Counted from the stretch's first letter, positions 8,727-17,368 are shown. The stretch is DNA of 64,000 nt from Scandinavium sp051650185 (GCF_051650185.1 NZ_JBOFIN010000146.1:62001-126000), one strand, 5' to 3'. Numbers and translations are program-made. The notes: generated from the letters alone by a model not told the origin.

Positions 8727-8978
8727 ATGAAAAAATTAATTATTTCTCTGGTCACCGCCGCATTATTGCTGCCCGCACTGACGCTTCCTGCACAGGCGAC
8801 TTACCGTAGCGACAAACGTCAGGATGCCCGCGATATTCGCCAGGATACGCGTACTCAGGGGCGTGAAGATAAGCGCGAATGCTACGAGCATGATAATAAA
8901 AGCAATGCCAGCTGCCGCCATGATAAGCGTGAAAACCGCCGTGATGGCCGTCAGAACGCGCGCGACGAGAAGTGGTAA
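8727..8978 (+). CDS. Small secreted, highly charged protein of unknown function
   Basis: 83 residues. Residues 1-24 are a clear Sec signal peptide (MKKLIISL...LPAQA). The mature part of about 59 residues is almost all charged or polar, with repeated Arg/Asp units such as DKRQDARDIRQDTR and DKRENRRDGRQNARD and two Cys (RECYEH, SCRHD). It has no hydrophobic core, so it may be intrinsically disordered, or it may bind a polyanion or metal in the periplasm; both are guesses. Translation is supported by GAAGG 11 bases before the ATG. It sits between gor and a convergent lipoprotein gene, where E. coli carries its arsenic/acid-fitness region. I do not recognise a named family. Confidence 0.7.
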   Translation: MKKLIISLVTAALLLPALTLPAQATYRSDKRQDARDIRQDTRTQGREDKRECYEHDNKSNASCRHDKRENRRDGRQNARDEKW

Positions 8979-8983
8979 ATTGA

Positions 8984-10147
8984 TTATTCGGGCACGTTAC
9001 GTTTTAAAAGTGCGTGCCCGATATAATTACTCCAGTTAAAGCTATTCTGCAAAACCACTACCGCGCTTTTATTCGCTTTATCAAATCCGATATAGCTGGA
9101 ATATCCGCCGATATAGCCTACCTGATACGTAATTTTCTGATCGCCGTAGGTATCAGTAATCCATGCAATATTGGCTGCTTCTTTTTCACGTGGAAAATAA
9201 TCCGCACTGACGTCGCGGAAAGCTTTATTCAGCACAATATTTCCCGTGTCGCTGAAATGAGCTCTGGCGTATTCAATCAAATCGCGGGCATCACTGTAGA
9301 GACTTGCCGCGCCCATCATATTGTTGCTGAACTGCCAGTCCGGCGTTAAAGAACCGCGAGCGATAAATTTTGGCTGATCGCCGGCATGCCCTAATGCGCG
9401 TAATGGATAGCTGCGCAGCGTTTCAGGCGTGAAGCTGGAATTTTGCATCTTCAGGGGCTGGAAAATGCGCTGCTCAGCCAGGGATTCGATAGGCTGCCCG
9501 GTCTGGACTTTCAGCACATAGCCCAGAATGGCATAGCCGATATTGGAGTAGCGTGGCTCGCGGGTGAGCGGTGCGTTGAAGCTGCTCAGATAGCCCAGCA
9601 CGCTGTCGTTATCCAGTTCGTGATAGAAGTTCTCACCGTCGCTCAGATAGCGCAACAGATGCTCAAGTGACAGCAAACTCATTGGCTGACGCGGTAAGCC
9701 GGAGGTGTGCGTCACCAGTTGCAAAAGCGTAATTTTACGTGCGTCGTCACTGAGCGGCGTGCCCGGTGGCAGCAGCGTTTCCAGCGTATCATCCCAGTGC
9801 AGACGCCCTTCATTGACCAGCTGCGTGGTCACTTCCGCCGTAATCCCTTTGCTCAGTGAGCCCTGCGCGAAAAGCGTGTCAGGCGTGATGGGATAGCGAT
9901 GCTGTTCGTCGGTCACGCCATAGCAATAAAACTTCGGCGGGCCATCTTCGTGGATCACGGCCACCACCATGCCGGAGACCTGTTTGCTCTGCATGTACTC
10001 CGTCACCAGTTCGTTGACAGAAAGCGTGCGACCATTTTGCGCCACCTGCTTCACTTCACTGGAAGGCATATTCATTTGTGATAGCGTTCCTGAGCAGCCA
10101 CAGACAAGCGCAGACGCCATCAGCACAGGGAGTACAAACCCTTTCAA
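8984..10147 (-). CDS. Serine hydrolase/beta-lactamase-fold lipoprotein (class C-like)
   Basis: 387 residues from a TTG start. The TTG at 10147 is preferred because it has a strong Shine-Dalgarno (AGGAAGG, complement of 10154-10160) at 6-nt spacing and yields a compact lipoprotein signal ending in ALVCGC (lipidated Cys 18). An in-frame ATG at 10165 has no good ribosome site. The beta-lactamase/PBP4*-like fold is supported by S97-L-S-K100 (SxxK) and Y200-S-N202 (YxN). The third KTG-type motif is replaced by a divergent GYIGGYSSYIGF region. It is probably a membrane-anchored serine peptidase or esterase acting in the periplasm; true beta-lactamase activity is not implied. The gene is convergent with the small charged protein gene, 5 bp apart. 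Confidence 0.8.
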   Translation of the reverse strand: MKGFVLPVLMASALVCGCSGTLSQMNMPSSEVKQVAQNGRTLSVNELVTEYMQSKQVSGMVVAVIHEDGPPKFYCYGVTDEQHRYPITPDTLFAQGSLSKGITAEVTTQLVNEGRLHWDDTLETLLPPGTPLSDDARKITLLQLVTHTSGLPRQPMSLLSLEHLLRYLSDGENFYHELDNDSVLGYLSSFNAPLTREPRYSNIGYAILGYVLKVQTGQPIESLAEQRIFQPLKMQNSSFTPETLRSYPLRALGHAGDQPKFIARGSLTPDWQFSNNMMGAASLYSDARDLIEYARAHFSDTGNIVLNKAFRDVSADYFPREKEAANIAWITDTYGDQKITYQVGYIGGYSSYIGFDKANKSAVVVLQNSFNWSNYIGHALLKRNVPE

Positions 10148-10452
10148 AACTGACCTTCCTGACATAAGAGAGATAAAGTGAGCGGGGGTAAACAGCGCAC
10201 AAACCATAGCGAGATTCACATTCGGTTGCAAAGTGAAAGCTCCGAAAGTGCAGACCAGCCGGTTTGCCGCTTTTTCAGCGAATTTTTCGTGAATACATCG
10301 CATTAGGCCGCAACATCGCCGAAAGGCTTCGCACATTTTTGCGACGAAGTGCACGTTTCACGCCCCACCGATCGAAGCGAATGTCTAAGCTTAGTAGAGC
10401 GCCGGAGGAACCCGGCATTTTGTACTGACGTTAGCCGGAGGTGTTTATCACT

Positions 10453-12108
10453 ATGCTCAACCAGAAATTACGTAACCCGGACACCGACGAAGTGCAGGCG
10501 CTGGCCGCTGAGCTTTGCTACCAGACGGATCCGTGCGAGCTAAAACTGGATGCCATGACGGAGGTTGAGCCGGAGCCGGAAATGATCGAGGGGATGCCCG
10601 CCTCGGATGCCCTCACCCCTGCTGACCGATATCTGGAGCTTTTTGAACGTGTTCAGGCCGCGCGCATTTTTGCCGACAGCAAAACCTTCCCCGACTGTGC
10701 GCCAAGAATGGACCCGCTGGATATTCTGATTCGCTTTCGCCAACAGAAACGCCTGCCTGGCTTCAACCTGCGGGCGTTTGTTGAAGAGCATTTCTGGCTG
10801 CCGGAAAGTCACGCCAATGAGTACGTCTCTGACCCCGAAAACTCACTCAAAGAACACATTGAAAACCTGTGGCCCATTCTGACGCGTGAACCGCAGGATC
10901 ATATCCCCTGGTCTTCGCTGCTGGCGCTGCCTCAGGCCTATATCGTGCCCGGCGGGCGTTTCACCGAGACTTATTACTGGGACTCCTACTTCACCATGCT
11001 CGGCCTGAAAGAGAGCGGGCGCGAAGATTTGCTCAAGTGCATGGCGGATAATTTCGCGTGGATGATTGAGCGCTACGGCCATATTCCCAACGGCAACCGT
11101 ACCTACTATCTGAGCCGCTCCCAGCCACCGGTTTTCGCCCTGATGGTTGAGCTTTTTGAGGAAGACGGCGTGCGCGGTGCGAAGCGCTATCTTGACCATC
11201 TGAAGATGGAATATGACTTCTGGATGGACGGCTCAGGCACGCTGCTGCCCAATCAGGCGTATCGCCACGTGGTTCGCCTGCCCGATGGCTCGCTGCTGAA
11301 CCGCTATTGGGATGACCGTGATACGCCGCGCGATGAGTCGTGGCTGGAAGACGTGGAAACGGCTCGCCATTCGGGACGACCGCCCAATGAAGTTTACCGC
11401 GACCTGCGCGCCGGGGCAGAATCCGGCTGGGATTACTCCTCTCGCTGGCTGCGGGACACCACCCGCCTGGCCAGTATTCGCACCACGCAGTTTGTACCGA
11501 TCGATTTGAACGCCTTTATGTTCAAACTGGAAAATACCATCGCCAATCTTTCTGGTCTGAAGGGTGATAAAGAAACCGAAGCCGACTTTCGTCATAAGGC
11601 CAGCGAGCGCCGCGCGGCCGTGAACCGTTATTTGTGGGATGACGAACAGGGTTGTTATCGTGATTACGACTGGCGTCGCGAAGCGCTGGGGCTTTTTTCT
11701 GCCGCCAGCATGGCCCCGCTTTATGTCGGCATGGCGACGCATGAGCAGGCCGATAAGCTGGACACTGCGGTCAGAACGCGCTTGCTTACGCCCGGCGGTA
11801 TTCTGTCGACAGAGTACGACAGCGGCGAGCAATGGGATTTCCCTAACGGCTGGGCACCGCTACAGTGGATGGCGATCCAGGGCTTCAAGCTCTATGGCAA
11901 CGACGCACTCGGCAATGAAATCGCCCGCAGCTGGCTGAAGACCGTCAACCACGTTTATCAGAAGCATCACAAGCTGATTGAGAAGTATCACATCGGTTCC
12001 AGCACGCCCCGGCAAGGGGGCGGCGGTGAATATCCGTTGCAGGACGGTTTCGGCTGGACCAACGGCGTGGTGCGCCGCCTGATGGGGCTTTACGGCGAGC
12101 CGGACTAG
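10453..12108 (+). CDS. treF: Cytoplasmic trehalase
   Basis: 551 residues (E. coli TreF 549). It is a glycoside hydrolase family 37 enzyme that hydrolyses alpha,alpha-trehalose to two glucose molecules in the cytoplasm. Both trehalase signatures are present: PGGRFTETYYWDSY (about residues 168-181) and QWDFPNGWAP (about 456-465), plus the glycine-rich GGGGEYPLQ near the end. There is no signal peptide, which separates it from periplasmic TreA. The ATG at 10453 is chosen because it gives MLNQKL as in E. coli and follows GGAGGTG (10437-10443) at 9 nt. An in-frame codon 12 bases upstream overlaps the Shine-Dalgarno. Upstream bases 10148-10452 hold only the promoters of this gene and the divergent lipoprotein gene. 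Confidence 0.96.
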   Translation: MLNQKLRNPDTDEVQALAAELCYQTDPCELKLDAMTEVEPEPEMIEGMPASDALTPADRYLELFERVQAARIFADSKTFPDCAPRMDPLDILIRFRQQKRLPGFNLRAFVEEHFWLPESHANEYVSDPENSLKEHIENLWPILTREPQDHIPWSSLLALPQAYIVPGGRFTETYYWDSYFTMLGLKESGREDLLKCMADNFAWMIERYGHIPNGNRTYYLSRSQPPVFALMVELFEEDGVRGAKRYLDHLKMEYDFWMDGSGTLLPNQAYRHVVRLPDGSLLNRYWDDRDTPRDESWLEDVETARHSGRPPNEVYRDLRAGAESGWDYSSRWLRDTTRLASIRTTQFVPIDLNAFMFKLENTIANLSGLKGDKETEADFRHKASERRAAVNRYLWDDEQGCYRDYDWRREALGLFSAASMAPLYVGMATHEQADKLDTAVRTRLLTPGGILSTEYDSGEQWDFPNGWAPLQWMAIQGFKLYGNDALGNEIARSWLKTVNHVYQKHHKLIEKYHIGSSTPRQGGGGEYPLQDGFGWTNGVVRRLMGLYGEPD

Positions 12109-12109
12109 C

Positions 12110-13699
12110 TTAGCGAATCGCATCGTAAATGGCTGACTGGATCGTCAGCCATTTTTTATTCTGCACATCCGGTGAGGCATCCGCGCGTAATCTGGCCTGT
12201 GAAACGTTATAGCGCTGGCGTTCCACCACGGCTGGGGTGGTGCAAAACGCCTGCAGGTAAGATTTTCGCATCGAATTCAGCGACTCCCCGTTCGCCATGG
12301 CATGCCCCAATGTATTCATAAAGCGACGGCACGGCTTGGGTTCATCCATTTGCAGGCGATAACGCAGCAACAGTTCGAGCACTTCGTCATAGCGGAAGGA
12401 TTGGGCCTGCTCTGTCCACGCCAGCTGCCAGGTCATGCCGCCCTGTAAAAAGAGCGTCGTGACGCGCGTATCGTTACGATCGATAGCCGCACGTAAGCTG
12501 TTCACATCCCAGGTAATGCCCATGTTCGCCAGCTTTTCACGTGGCGAAGGGATCTCACGCTCCGGAGCATCAATTAGCGCCTGAGTCGTGGGCTGCGCGG
12601 CCGATTCTGCCGGTGTGGTGTTGCTGAACATCCACAGCGAAGCGAAAGCCATTACCAGCACCACGACGCCCACCGTTCCCCACAAAATCGTTGAGATGAG
12701 CTGCTCACGATCTTCCGGCGTGCTTTTCTCCTGCTTCTTTGGCGGTTCAATGTTGTCGCGAACAGGCAGATGATCGCCGCCCAGCGCCCGATCCTTCGTG
12801 CGGGCCTCCTCCCAGAAATGGTGTAACTCATTGCTGTCCACGGCCATAAACGCTGTCGGGTTCACCCGGGTTCGCCCTTGCTCAAAGGCTCGCTGAATCG
12901 GTCCTGCGATTTGCTGAACAAAGTTATCCAGCAGGGCGATTTCCGTGGTTGTCAGAGGACGTTGCGCCACCATGGCGTTGCGCATTCCCCGACAATCCTC
13001 AAGAAAGGCATGCAGCGTGACGCGCTGTTCAGCAAGAAAAGTCAGGGCTGACGCCGAGTTAAATAAAGGGGAGTAGTGACGAGCAAACGCTTTTTTATCG
13101 ACCACCAGCGAAGCCAGATCGCTGAACAACATACCGGAGAGAATATCGCCCGCATCGCTGTTCGCCAGCCAGCGCCGTACGCTATCAGCACCAAACTGTA
13201 ATTTAAGGTGGTTATTGAGTTTCGTGGTGTCCGGCCACGCTTGCGAAATCAACGCTTTAAGCGTCAATGTCAGCGCACGCATTTGCCGCTGCGCCTGCTC
13301 CTGGCGCGCATTGCTGTCATCCCCCGCAATGGAGGCAAACTTCAGCAGCGGCTGTTTTTCCCGCACGGCTTCCAGCACCGCCGCAAAGCGCAAAGCCGCA
13401 ATGAGCTGATTTTCGCTGACCGCCTGACCACGCTCATACACCGGCACGGCCTGCTGTAAGTGGCGTAACTGCACGGTGAAATCACTCAGCTCAGCATCAT
13501 TAAGATTGAGCTTGCGAGCAACTGCCGCCCAGCCGCCCAGATTCAAACGCGCCTGCTCCAGCTGCTCCAGAAACCAGCGAGGATCTTTCGCTTCAGAGGT
13601 ATGAACGTTGAGCAACGACAGAATTTCTGTGGCCGCCTGGCGAACCACGCCAAGGCAGTGTTCAAACTGATCGCCGGAGTAGTGCGATGCTGTGTGCAT
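12110..13699 (-). CDS. STY4199-type HEPN-domain membrane protein
   Basis: 529 residues. The N-terminal about 330 residues are cytosolic and helical, with a HEPN-like stretch LEDCRGMRNAMVAQ (about 233-246), in which the usual RN...H motif reads R240-N241...Q246, so the catalytic His position may be lost. One transmembrane helix follows (about 334-358, ILWGTVGVVVLVMAFASLWM). The C-terminal domain contains a single ankyrin-like unit (about 397-425, DVNSLRAAIDRNDTRVTTLFLQGG). Assignment to the STY4199/HEPN family is from recalled Salmonella synteny and overall character, not a search. It is convergent with treF, one base apart. Function is unknown; HEPN proteins are often RNases or their regulators. 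Confidence 0.65.
   Translation of the reverse strand: MHTASHYSGDQFEHCLGVVRQAATEILSLLNVHTSEAKDPRWFLEQLEQARLNLGGWAAVARKLNLNDAELSDFTVQLRHLQQAVPVYERGQAVSENQLIAALRFAAVLEAVREKQPLLKFASIAGDDSNARQEQAQRQMRALTLTLKALISQAWPDTTKLNNHLKLQFGADSVRRWLANSDAGDILSGMLFSDLASLVVDKKAFARHYSPLFNSASALTFLAEQRVTLHAFLEDCRGMRNAMVAQRPLTTTEIALLDNFVQQIAGPIQRAFEQGRTRVNPTAFMAVDSNELHHFWEEARTKDRALGGDHLPVRDNIEPPKKQEKSTPEDREQLISTILWGTVGVVVLVMAFASLWMFSNTTPAESAAQPTTQALIDAPEREIPSPREKLANMGITWDVNSLRAAIDRNDTRVTTLFLQGGMTWQLAWTEQAQSFRYDEVLELLLRYRLQMDEPKPCRRFMNTLGHAMANGESLNSMRKSYLQAFCTTPAVVERQRYNVSQARLRADASPDVQNKKWLTIQSAIYDAIR
12127..12157 (+). terminator. treF terminator lying inside the convergent gene
   Basis: An 11-bp stem AAATGGCTGAC/GTCAGCCATTT with a 6-nt loop, followed by further Ts, starts 19 bases past the treF stop. 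It lies wholly within the last codons of the minus-strand gene that ends at 12110. Confidence 0.8.
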
Positions 13700-13845
13700 C
13701 CATTTTCCTTATTGCAAGGCCGTGTATTTCCCCTGATAAACAACAGGGTTTTATTTTTGTTTTTAGACAGTTACAAAGTAGCTTAGCGCATCTGCGTCAG
13801 CGCTAATCCGTCTATAAACCGACAAAATTACCCGGAGTAATTACG

Positions 13846-14376
13846 ATGATAATTCTCACGACCCCGCGCCTGACCTGCACAACGTTGTGCGAAGCGGACT
13901 GGCCGTTCTTTTTGTCGTTGTACCAGAACCCTGCGGTGATGCGCTTTGTGATGGATGAACTCAGCGAAACCGATATCCGTGAAGCGTTCGAACCACGGCT
14001 TGCCGCCTGGGCACCGGGAGCGGCTCACTGGCTTTGTCTGGTGGTTCGCGAAAAGCAAAGTAACCAGCCGCTGGGGCTGACGGGATTTATCCAGCGGGAT
14101 GATGAGATAGCCGAGGTTGGATTTCTTTTCACGCCCGCGGCTCAGGGAAAAGGGTATGGTTTTGAGTCGCTTCAGGCGGTGTGTGATTTCGCCTTCACTG
14201 AGGGGAAGATCAGGCGTTTGTCGGCAACCGTGACGGTGGGAAATCAGGCATCACGCCGCCTGCTGGAAAAAACAGGTTTTGTGCTGGAAGGCGAGTTGAG
14301 AGAAAGCTATCAGCTCGGTGGGCAGTGGCATAATGACTGGTTGTTGGGGTTGCTGCGCAGCGAGTTTCAGCGCTGA
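13846..14376 (+). CDS. GNAT-family N-acetyltransferase (RimJ/RimL-like)
   Basis: 176 residues. It starts MIILTTPRLTCTTL, the common first strand of RimJ/RimL-type acetyltransferases. The acetyl-CoA-binding motif A is QGKGYG at about residues 105-110, followed by the typical C-terminal pattern SRRLLEKTGFVLEGELRESY (about 141-160). It probably transfers acetyl to the amino group of a protein or small molecule; the substrate is unknown. The start follows CCGGAG 10 bases upstream. It is a single gene followed by a BIME element. K-12 has no gene here. Confidence 0.85.
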   Translation: MIILTTPRLTCTTLCEADWPFFLSLYQNPAVMRFVMDELSETDIREAFEPRLAAWAPGAAHWLCLVVREKQSNQPLGLTGFIQRDDEIAEVGFLFTPAAQGKGYGFESLQAVCDFAFTEGKIRRLSATVTVGNQASRRLLEKTGFVLEGELRESYQLGGQWHNDWLLGLLRSEFQR

Positions 14377-14377
14377 T

Positions 14378-14470
14378 TGCCGGGCGGCACGTTGTTTGCC
14401 CGGCCTACTCTCCCGGGGTTTGGTAGGCCGGGTAAGGCGTAGCCGCCACCCGGCACTCGCCACCCGGCAC
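14378..14470. repeat. BIME element between GNAT and SDR genes
   Basis: Paired REP-like units: TGCCGGGCGGCACG, an inner GCCCGGCCTAC...GTAGGCCGGG inverted repeat, then GCCGCCACCCGGCA with a second partial CCACCCGGCAC copy. It is located between two convergent stops. Confidence 0.88.
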
Positions 14471-14481
14471 ACACAAAAAGA

Positions 14482-15240
14482 TTACAGGAACATCCCGCCT
14501 GAAACCTCAACGCGCTGCGCATTCATCCAGCCGAGTTCATCACTCAGCAGCGCCGCAATCGCATTGCCGATATCGTCCGGCAGGCCCACGCGACCCAACG
14601 CCGTCTGTGCCGCAATATGCTTATTCATCTCAGCGTTATCGCGCACTTGCCCGCCGCCAAAGTCAGTTTCAATCGCGCCCGGGGCAATGATATTCACCGA
14701 AATGTTGCGCGCCCCCAGCTCTTTGGCCTGATAGCGCGTCAGGACTTCCATTGCGCCTTTCATCGAGGCATAAGCCGCGAACCCTGGCAGAGCAAAACGC
14801 GCCAGACCGGAAGAGACATTCAGGATGCGCCCGCCGTCCTGAATCAGCGGCAGCAGGCGCTGAGTGAGGAAAAACGGGCCTTTGAAGTGGATGTTCATCA
14901 GCTCGTCAAAAACGGCTTCCGTGGTCTCGGAAAATGCGCCGTACAAACCAATTCCGGCGTTGTTCACTAAATAATCAAATGTGTCACGCTGCCAGACATG
15001 TTTCAGCTGTTGCTGCACTTCTGTTGCGAATCGCTCGAAGCCTGAGACTTCCCCGACATTCAACTGCAATGCCACGGCTTTCACGCCAAGTTGCTCAATT
15101 TCGTGCACAACTTTTTGCGCTTCCTGCTGGTTGCTGTTGTAAGTCAGCAGAATATGAATTCCTTTCGCCGCCAGCTTCAGCGCCGCGTTTTTACCCAGGC
15201 CACGGCTGCCGCCAGTGATTACAGCAATACGTTGAGACAT
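14482..15240 (-). CDS. Short-chain dehydrogenase/reductase
   Basis: 252 residues with a complete classical SDR pattern: the NAD(P)-binding TGGSRGLGKN (about residues 9-18), the NNAG motif (about 91-94), a catalytic Ser in NVSSG, and YASMK as the YxxxK pair. Arg after the first glycines suggests NADP(H). The substrate is unknown. The gene is divergent from the LysR-type gene yhjC across 118 bp, so regulation by YhjC is a reasonable inference. K-12 does not carry this SDR next to yhjC. Confidence 0.88.
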   Translation of the reverse strand: MSQRIAVITGGSRGLGKNAALKLAAKGIHILLTYNSNQQEAQKVVHEIEQLGVKAVALQLNVGEVSGFERFATEVQQQLKHVWQRDTFDYLVNNAGIGLYGAFSETTEAVFDELMNIHFKGPFFLTQRLLPLIQDGGRILNVSSGLARFALPGFAAYASMKGAMEVLTRYQAKELGARNISVNIIAPGAIETDFGGGQVRDNAEMNKHIAAQTALGRVGLPDDIGNAIAALLSDELGWMNAQRVEVSGGMFL

Positions 15241-15320
15241 AACCCACCTCGTTTCCGGTCTGTGAACAGTGAGAAAGAGCTTATTAGCTGCTATAAAATC
15301 AATAAAGAGTGCAAATTACG

Positions 15321-15339
15321 TTTCATTGTTTCAATGAGA
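15321..15339. promoter_or_regulatory. Candidate LysR-type operator between SDR gene and yhjC
   Basis: TCATTG-TTT-CAATGA (15323-15337) is a perfect 6-bp inverted repeat of the LysR T-Nx-A kind. It lies 21 bp upstream of the yhjC ATG and inside the divergent SDR/yhjC promoter region. Binding by YhjC is inferred. Confidence 0.5.
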
Positions 15340-15358
15340 ACAACAAAAGGCGTTAGCT

Positions 15359-16258
15359 ATGGATAAAATTCACGCAATGCAATTGTTCCTTCGCGTGGCG
15401 GAACTGGAGAGTTTTTCCCGCGCCGCCGACACGCTGGGCCTTCCTAAAGGTAGCGTATCGCGCCAGATCCAGGCGCTGGAAAATCTGCTGGGCGCGCGCC
15501 TTTTGCATCGCACGACCCGCCGGGTTCAGCTGACTCAGGACGGGATGGTCTATTACGAACGAGCGAAGGATTTGCTCAGCAATCTCGATGAGCTGGACGG
15601 CATGTTTCTCCACGATCCCACCAGCATCAGCGGCCGCCTGCGGGTGGATATGCCTGTCGGCGTTGCCCGAAATTTAGTCATCCCTAAGCTGCCTGCGTTT
15701 CTTCAGCAGTATCCCGGCATTGAACTGGAGCTGAGCAGCAGCGATCGGCTGGTCGATGTGATTCGCGAAGGTTTCGACTGCGTGGTGCGCGTTGGCACGC
15801 TGAAAGATTCCGGCTTAGTGGCTCGTCCGGTCGGTAAACTGACAGTGGTGAACTGCGCCAGCCCGGATTATCTGGAGCGTTTTGGCTACCCGGAAACGCT
15901 CGACGATCTCGCCAGTCATGCGCTGATTCATTACGCCGTGAATCTTGGCGTTCGCCCACAGGGGTTTGAGCTGAGCATGGATAACCAGACCCACTGGCTG
16001 AAAACCGGAGGGGTGCTGACGGTCAACAGCACCGAAACTTATCACGCCGCTTGCCTTGCCGGACTGGGGATTATTCAGGTGCCGCGCGTGGGAGTGAAGG
16101 AAGCGTTGCGCAGCGGAAAACTGGTCGAAATCCTGCCGCAGTATCGCGCAGAACCGATGCCGGTCTCGCTGATTTATCCGCATCGCCGCAATCTTTCCCG
16201 CCGCGTTCATCTGTTTATGGAGTGGTTAACGGAAATTTTAAAAAGCTATGTAGATTGA
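15359..16258 (+). CDS. yhjC: LysR-family transcriptional regulator YhjC
   Basis: 299 residues. The N-terminal winged helix-turn-helix of the LysR family is clear (FLRVAELESFSRAADTLGLPKGSVSRQIQALE, about residues 10-41). The C-terminal part is a periplasmic-binding-protein-like effector domain. It starts MDKIHAMQLF and closely resembles E. coli YhjC across its length (for example TLCLSR-type C-terminus replaced by RRNLSRRVHLFMEWL), and it sits next to yhjD as in K-12. It is divergent from an SDR gene, its most likely target. The effector is unknown. Confidence 0.88.
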   Translation: MDKIHAMQLFLRVAELESFSRAADTLGLPKGSVSRQIQALENLLGARLLHRTTRRVQLTQDGMVYYERAKDLLSNLDELDGMFLHDPTSISGRLRVDMPVGVARNLVIPKLPAFLQQYPGIELELSSSDRLVDVIREGFDCVVRVGTLKDSGLVARPVGKLTVVNCASPDYLERFGYPETLDDLASHALIHYAVNLGVRPQGFELSMDNQTHWLKTGGVLTVNSTETYHAACLAGLGIIQVPRVGVKEALRSGKLVEILPQYRAEPMPVSLIYPHRRNLSRRVHLFMEWLTEILKSYVD

Positions 16259-16339
16259 TTGTCCTGAGGTTTTGTCAGTTTTCGACGCCTCATCGGCTAT
16301 AATTTCCGTTATGTTGTAAATATAAGGAATAGCACCCTG

Positions 16340-17368
16340 ATGACGCCGGATAACGACGCAAAACGCCCTACTCAGGATCTGGACTACGATCCCGTCAGGA
16401 AAATGGAGACCGGGGAGAAAGCCACTTCGGGAATTAAACAGCGTGCGACAGGCGCGCTGACCAAAGCCACAGGCACCGCGCAGAAGGTGCAGCGCCAGCC
16501 GATTATCGCGCATTTGCTCCGCGCGGCGGAACGTTTCAACGACAGGCTAGGTAATCAGTTTGGTGCGGCAATTACCTACTTCTCTTTCCTGTCGATGATC
16601 CCCATTCTGATGGTTTCCTTTGCCGCCGGGGGCTTCATTCTGGCCTCACACCCCACGCTGTTGCAGGATATTTTCGACAAGATCCTGATTAATGTCAGTG
16701 ACCCGACGCTTGCGGCCACGCTGAAAAGCACCATCAACACCGCCGTTCAGCAGCGTACCACCGTCGGAATTGTCGGGTTGCTGGTCGCGCTTTATTCCGG
16801 CATCAACTGGATGGGGAATTTGCGCGAAGCCATTCGGGCGCAGTCTCGTGACGTCTGGGAGCGCACGCCGCAGGATCAGGAGAAAATTTGGGTTAAGTAT
16901 TTCCGCGATCTTGTCTCGCTGATTGGCCTGCTGGTTGCCTTGATTGTCACGCTATCCATTACGTCGGTTGCGGGCTCCGCGCAGCAGATGATCATTTCCG
17001 CGCTGTATCTGGATTCTGTCGAGTGGTTAAAACCCGCGTGGCGAGTGATTGGTCTGGCGATTTCCATTTTCGCCAACTACCTGCTGTTCTTCTGGATTTT
17101 CTGGCGTCTGCCTCGCCATCGCCCACGTAAAAAGGCGTTAATCCGCGGCACCTTTATCGCGGCAATTGGTTTTGAAGTGATCAAAATCATCATGACCTGG
17201 ACGCTGCCTGCCCTGGTGAAATCCCCCTCAGGCGCAGCGTTCGGCTCCGTACTCGGCCTGATGGCTTTCTTCTACTTCTTCGCGCGCCTGACCCTGTTCT
17301 GCGCGGCGTGGATAGCCACCGCAGAGTACAAAGACGACCCGAGAATGCCGGGCAAAACGCACCGCTAA
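16340..17368 (+). CDS. yhjD: YhjD inner-membrane protein (YihY family)
   Basis: 342 residues. After a polar N-terminal tail of about 60 residues come six hydrophobic segments typical of the YihY/virulence-factor BrkB family. The block FGAAITYFSFLSMIPILMVS (about residues 74-93) and the C-terminal AAWIATAEYKDDPRMPGK match E. coli YhjD. It is an inner-membrane protein; a transport role linked to lipid A precursors has been proposed for YhjD from suppressor work in E. coli, and its normal substrate is not settled. A GC hairpin CGCCGGG...CCCGGCG (17375-17400) follows the stop but has no U-tract. Confidence 0.93.
   Translation: MTPDNDAKRPTQDLDYDPVRKMETGEKATSGIKQRATGALTKATGTAQKVQRQPIIAHLLRAAERFNDRLGNQFGAAITYFSFLSMIPILMVSFAAGGFILASHPTLLQDIFDKILINVSDPTLAATLKSTINTAVQQRTTVGIVGLLVALYSGINWMGNLREAIRAQSRDVWERTPQDQEKIWVKYFRDLVSLIGLLVALIVTLSITSVAGSAQQMIISALYLDSVEWLKPAWRVIGLAISIFANYLLFFWIFWRLPRHRPRKKALIRGTFIAAIGFEVIKIIMTWTLPALVKSPSGAAFGSVLGLMAFFYFFARLTLFCAAWIATAEYKDDPRMPGKTHR

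Noticed and set aside
8987..9021. Terminator between the small charged protein and the serine hydrolase
   Set aside because: TCGGGCACG/CGTGCCCGA arms are perfect, but the loop is 16 nt and there is no T-run on either side.
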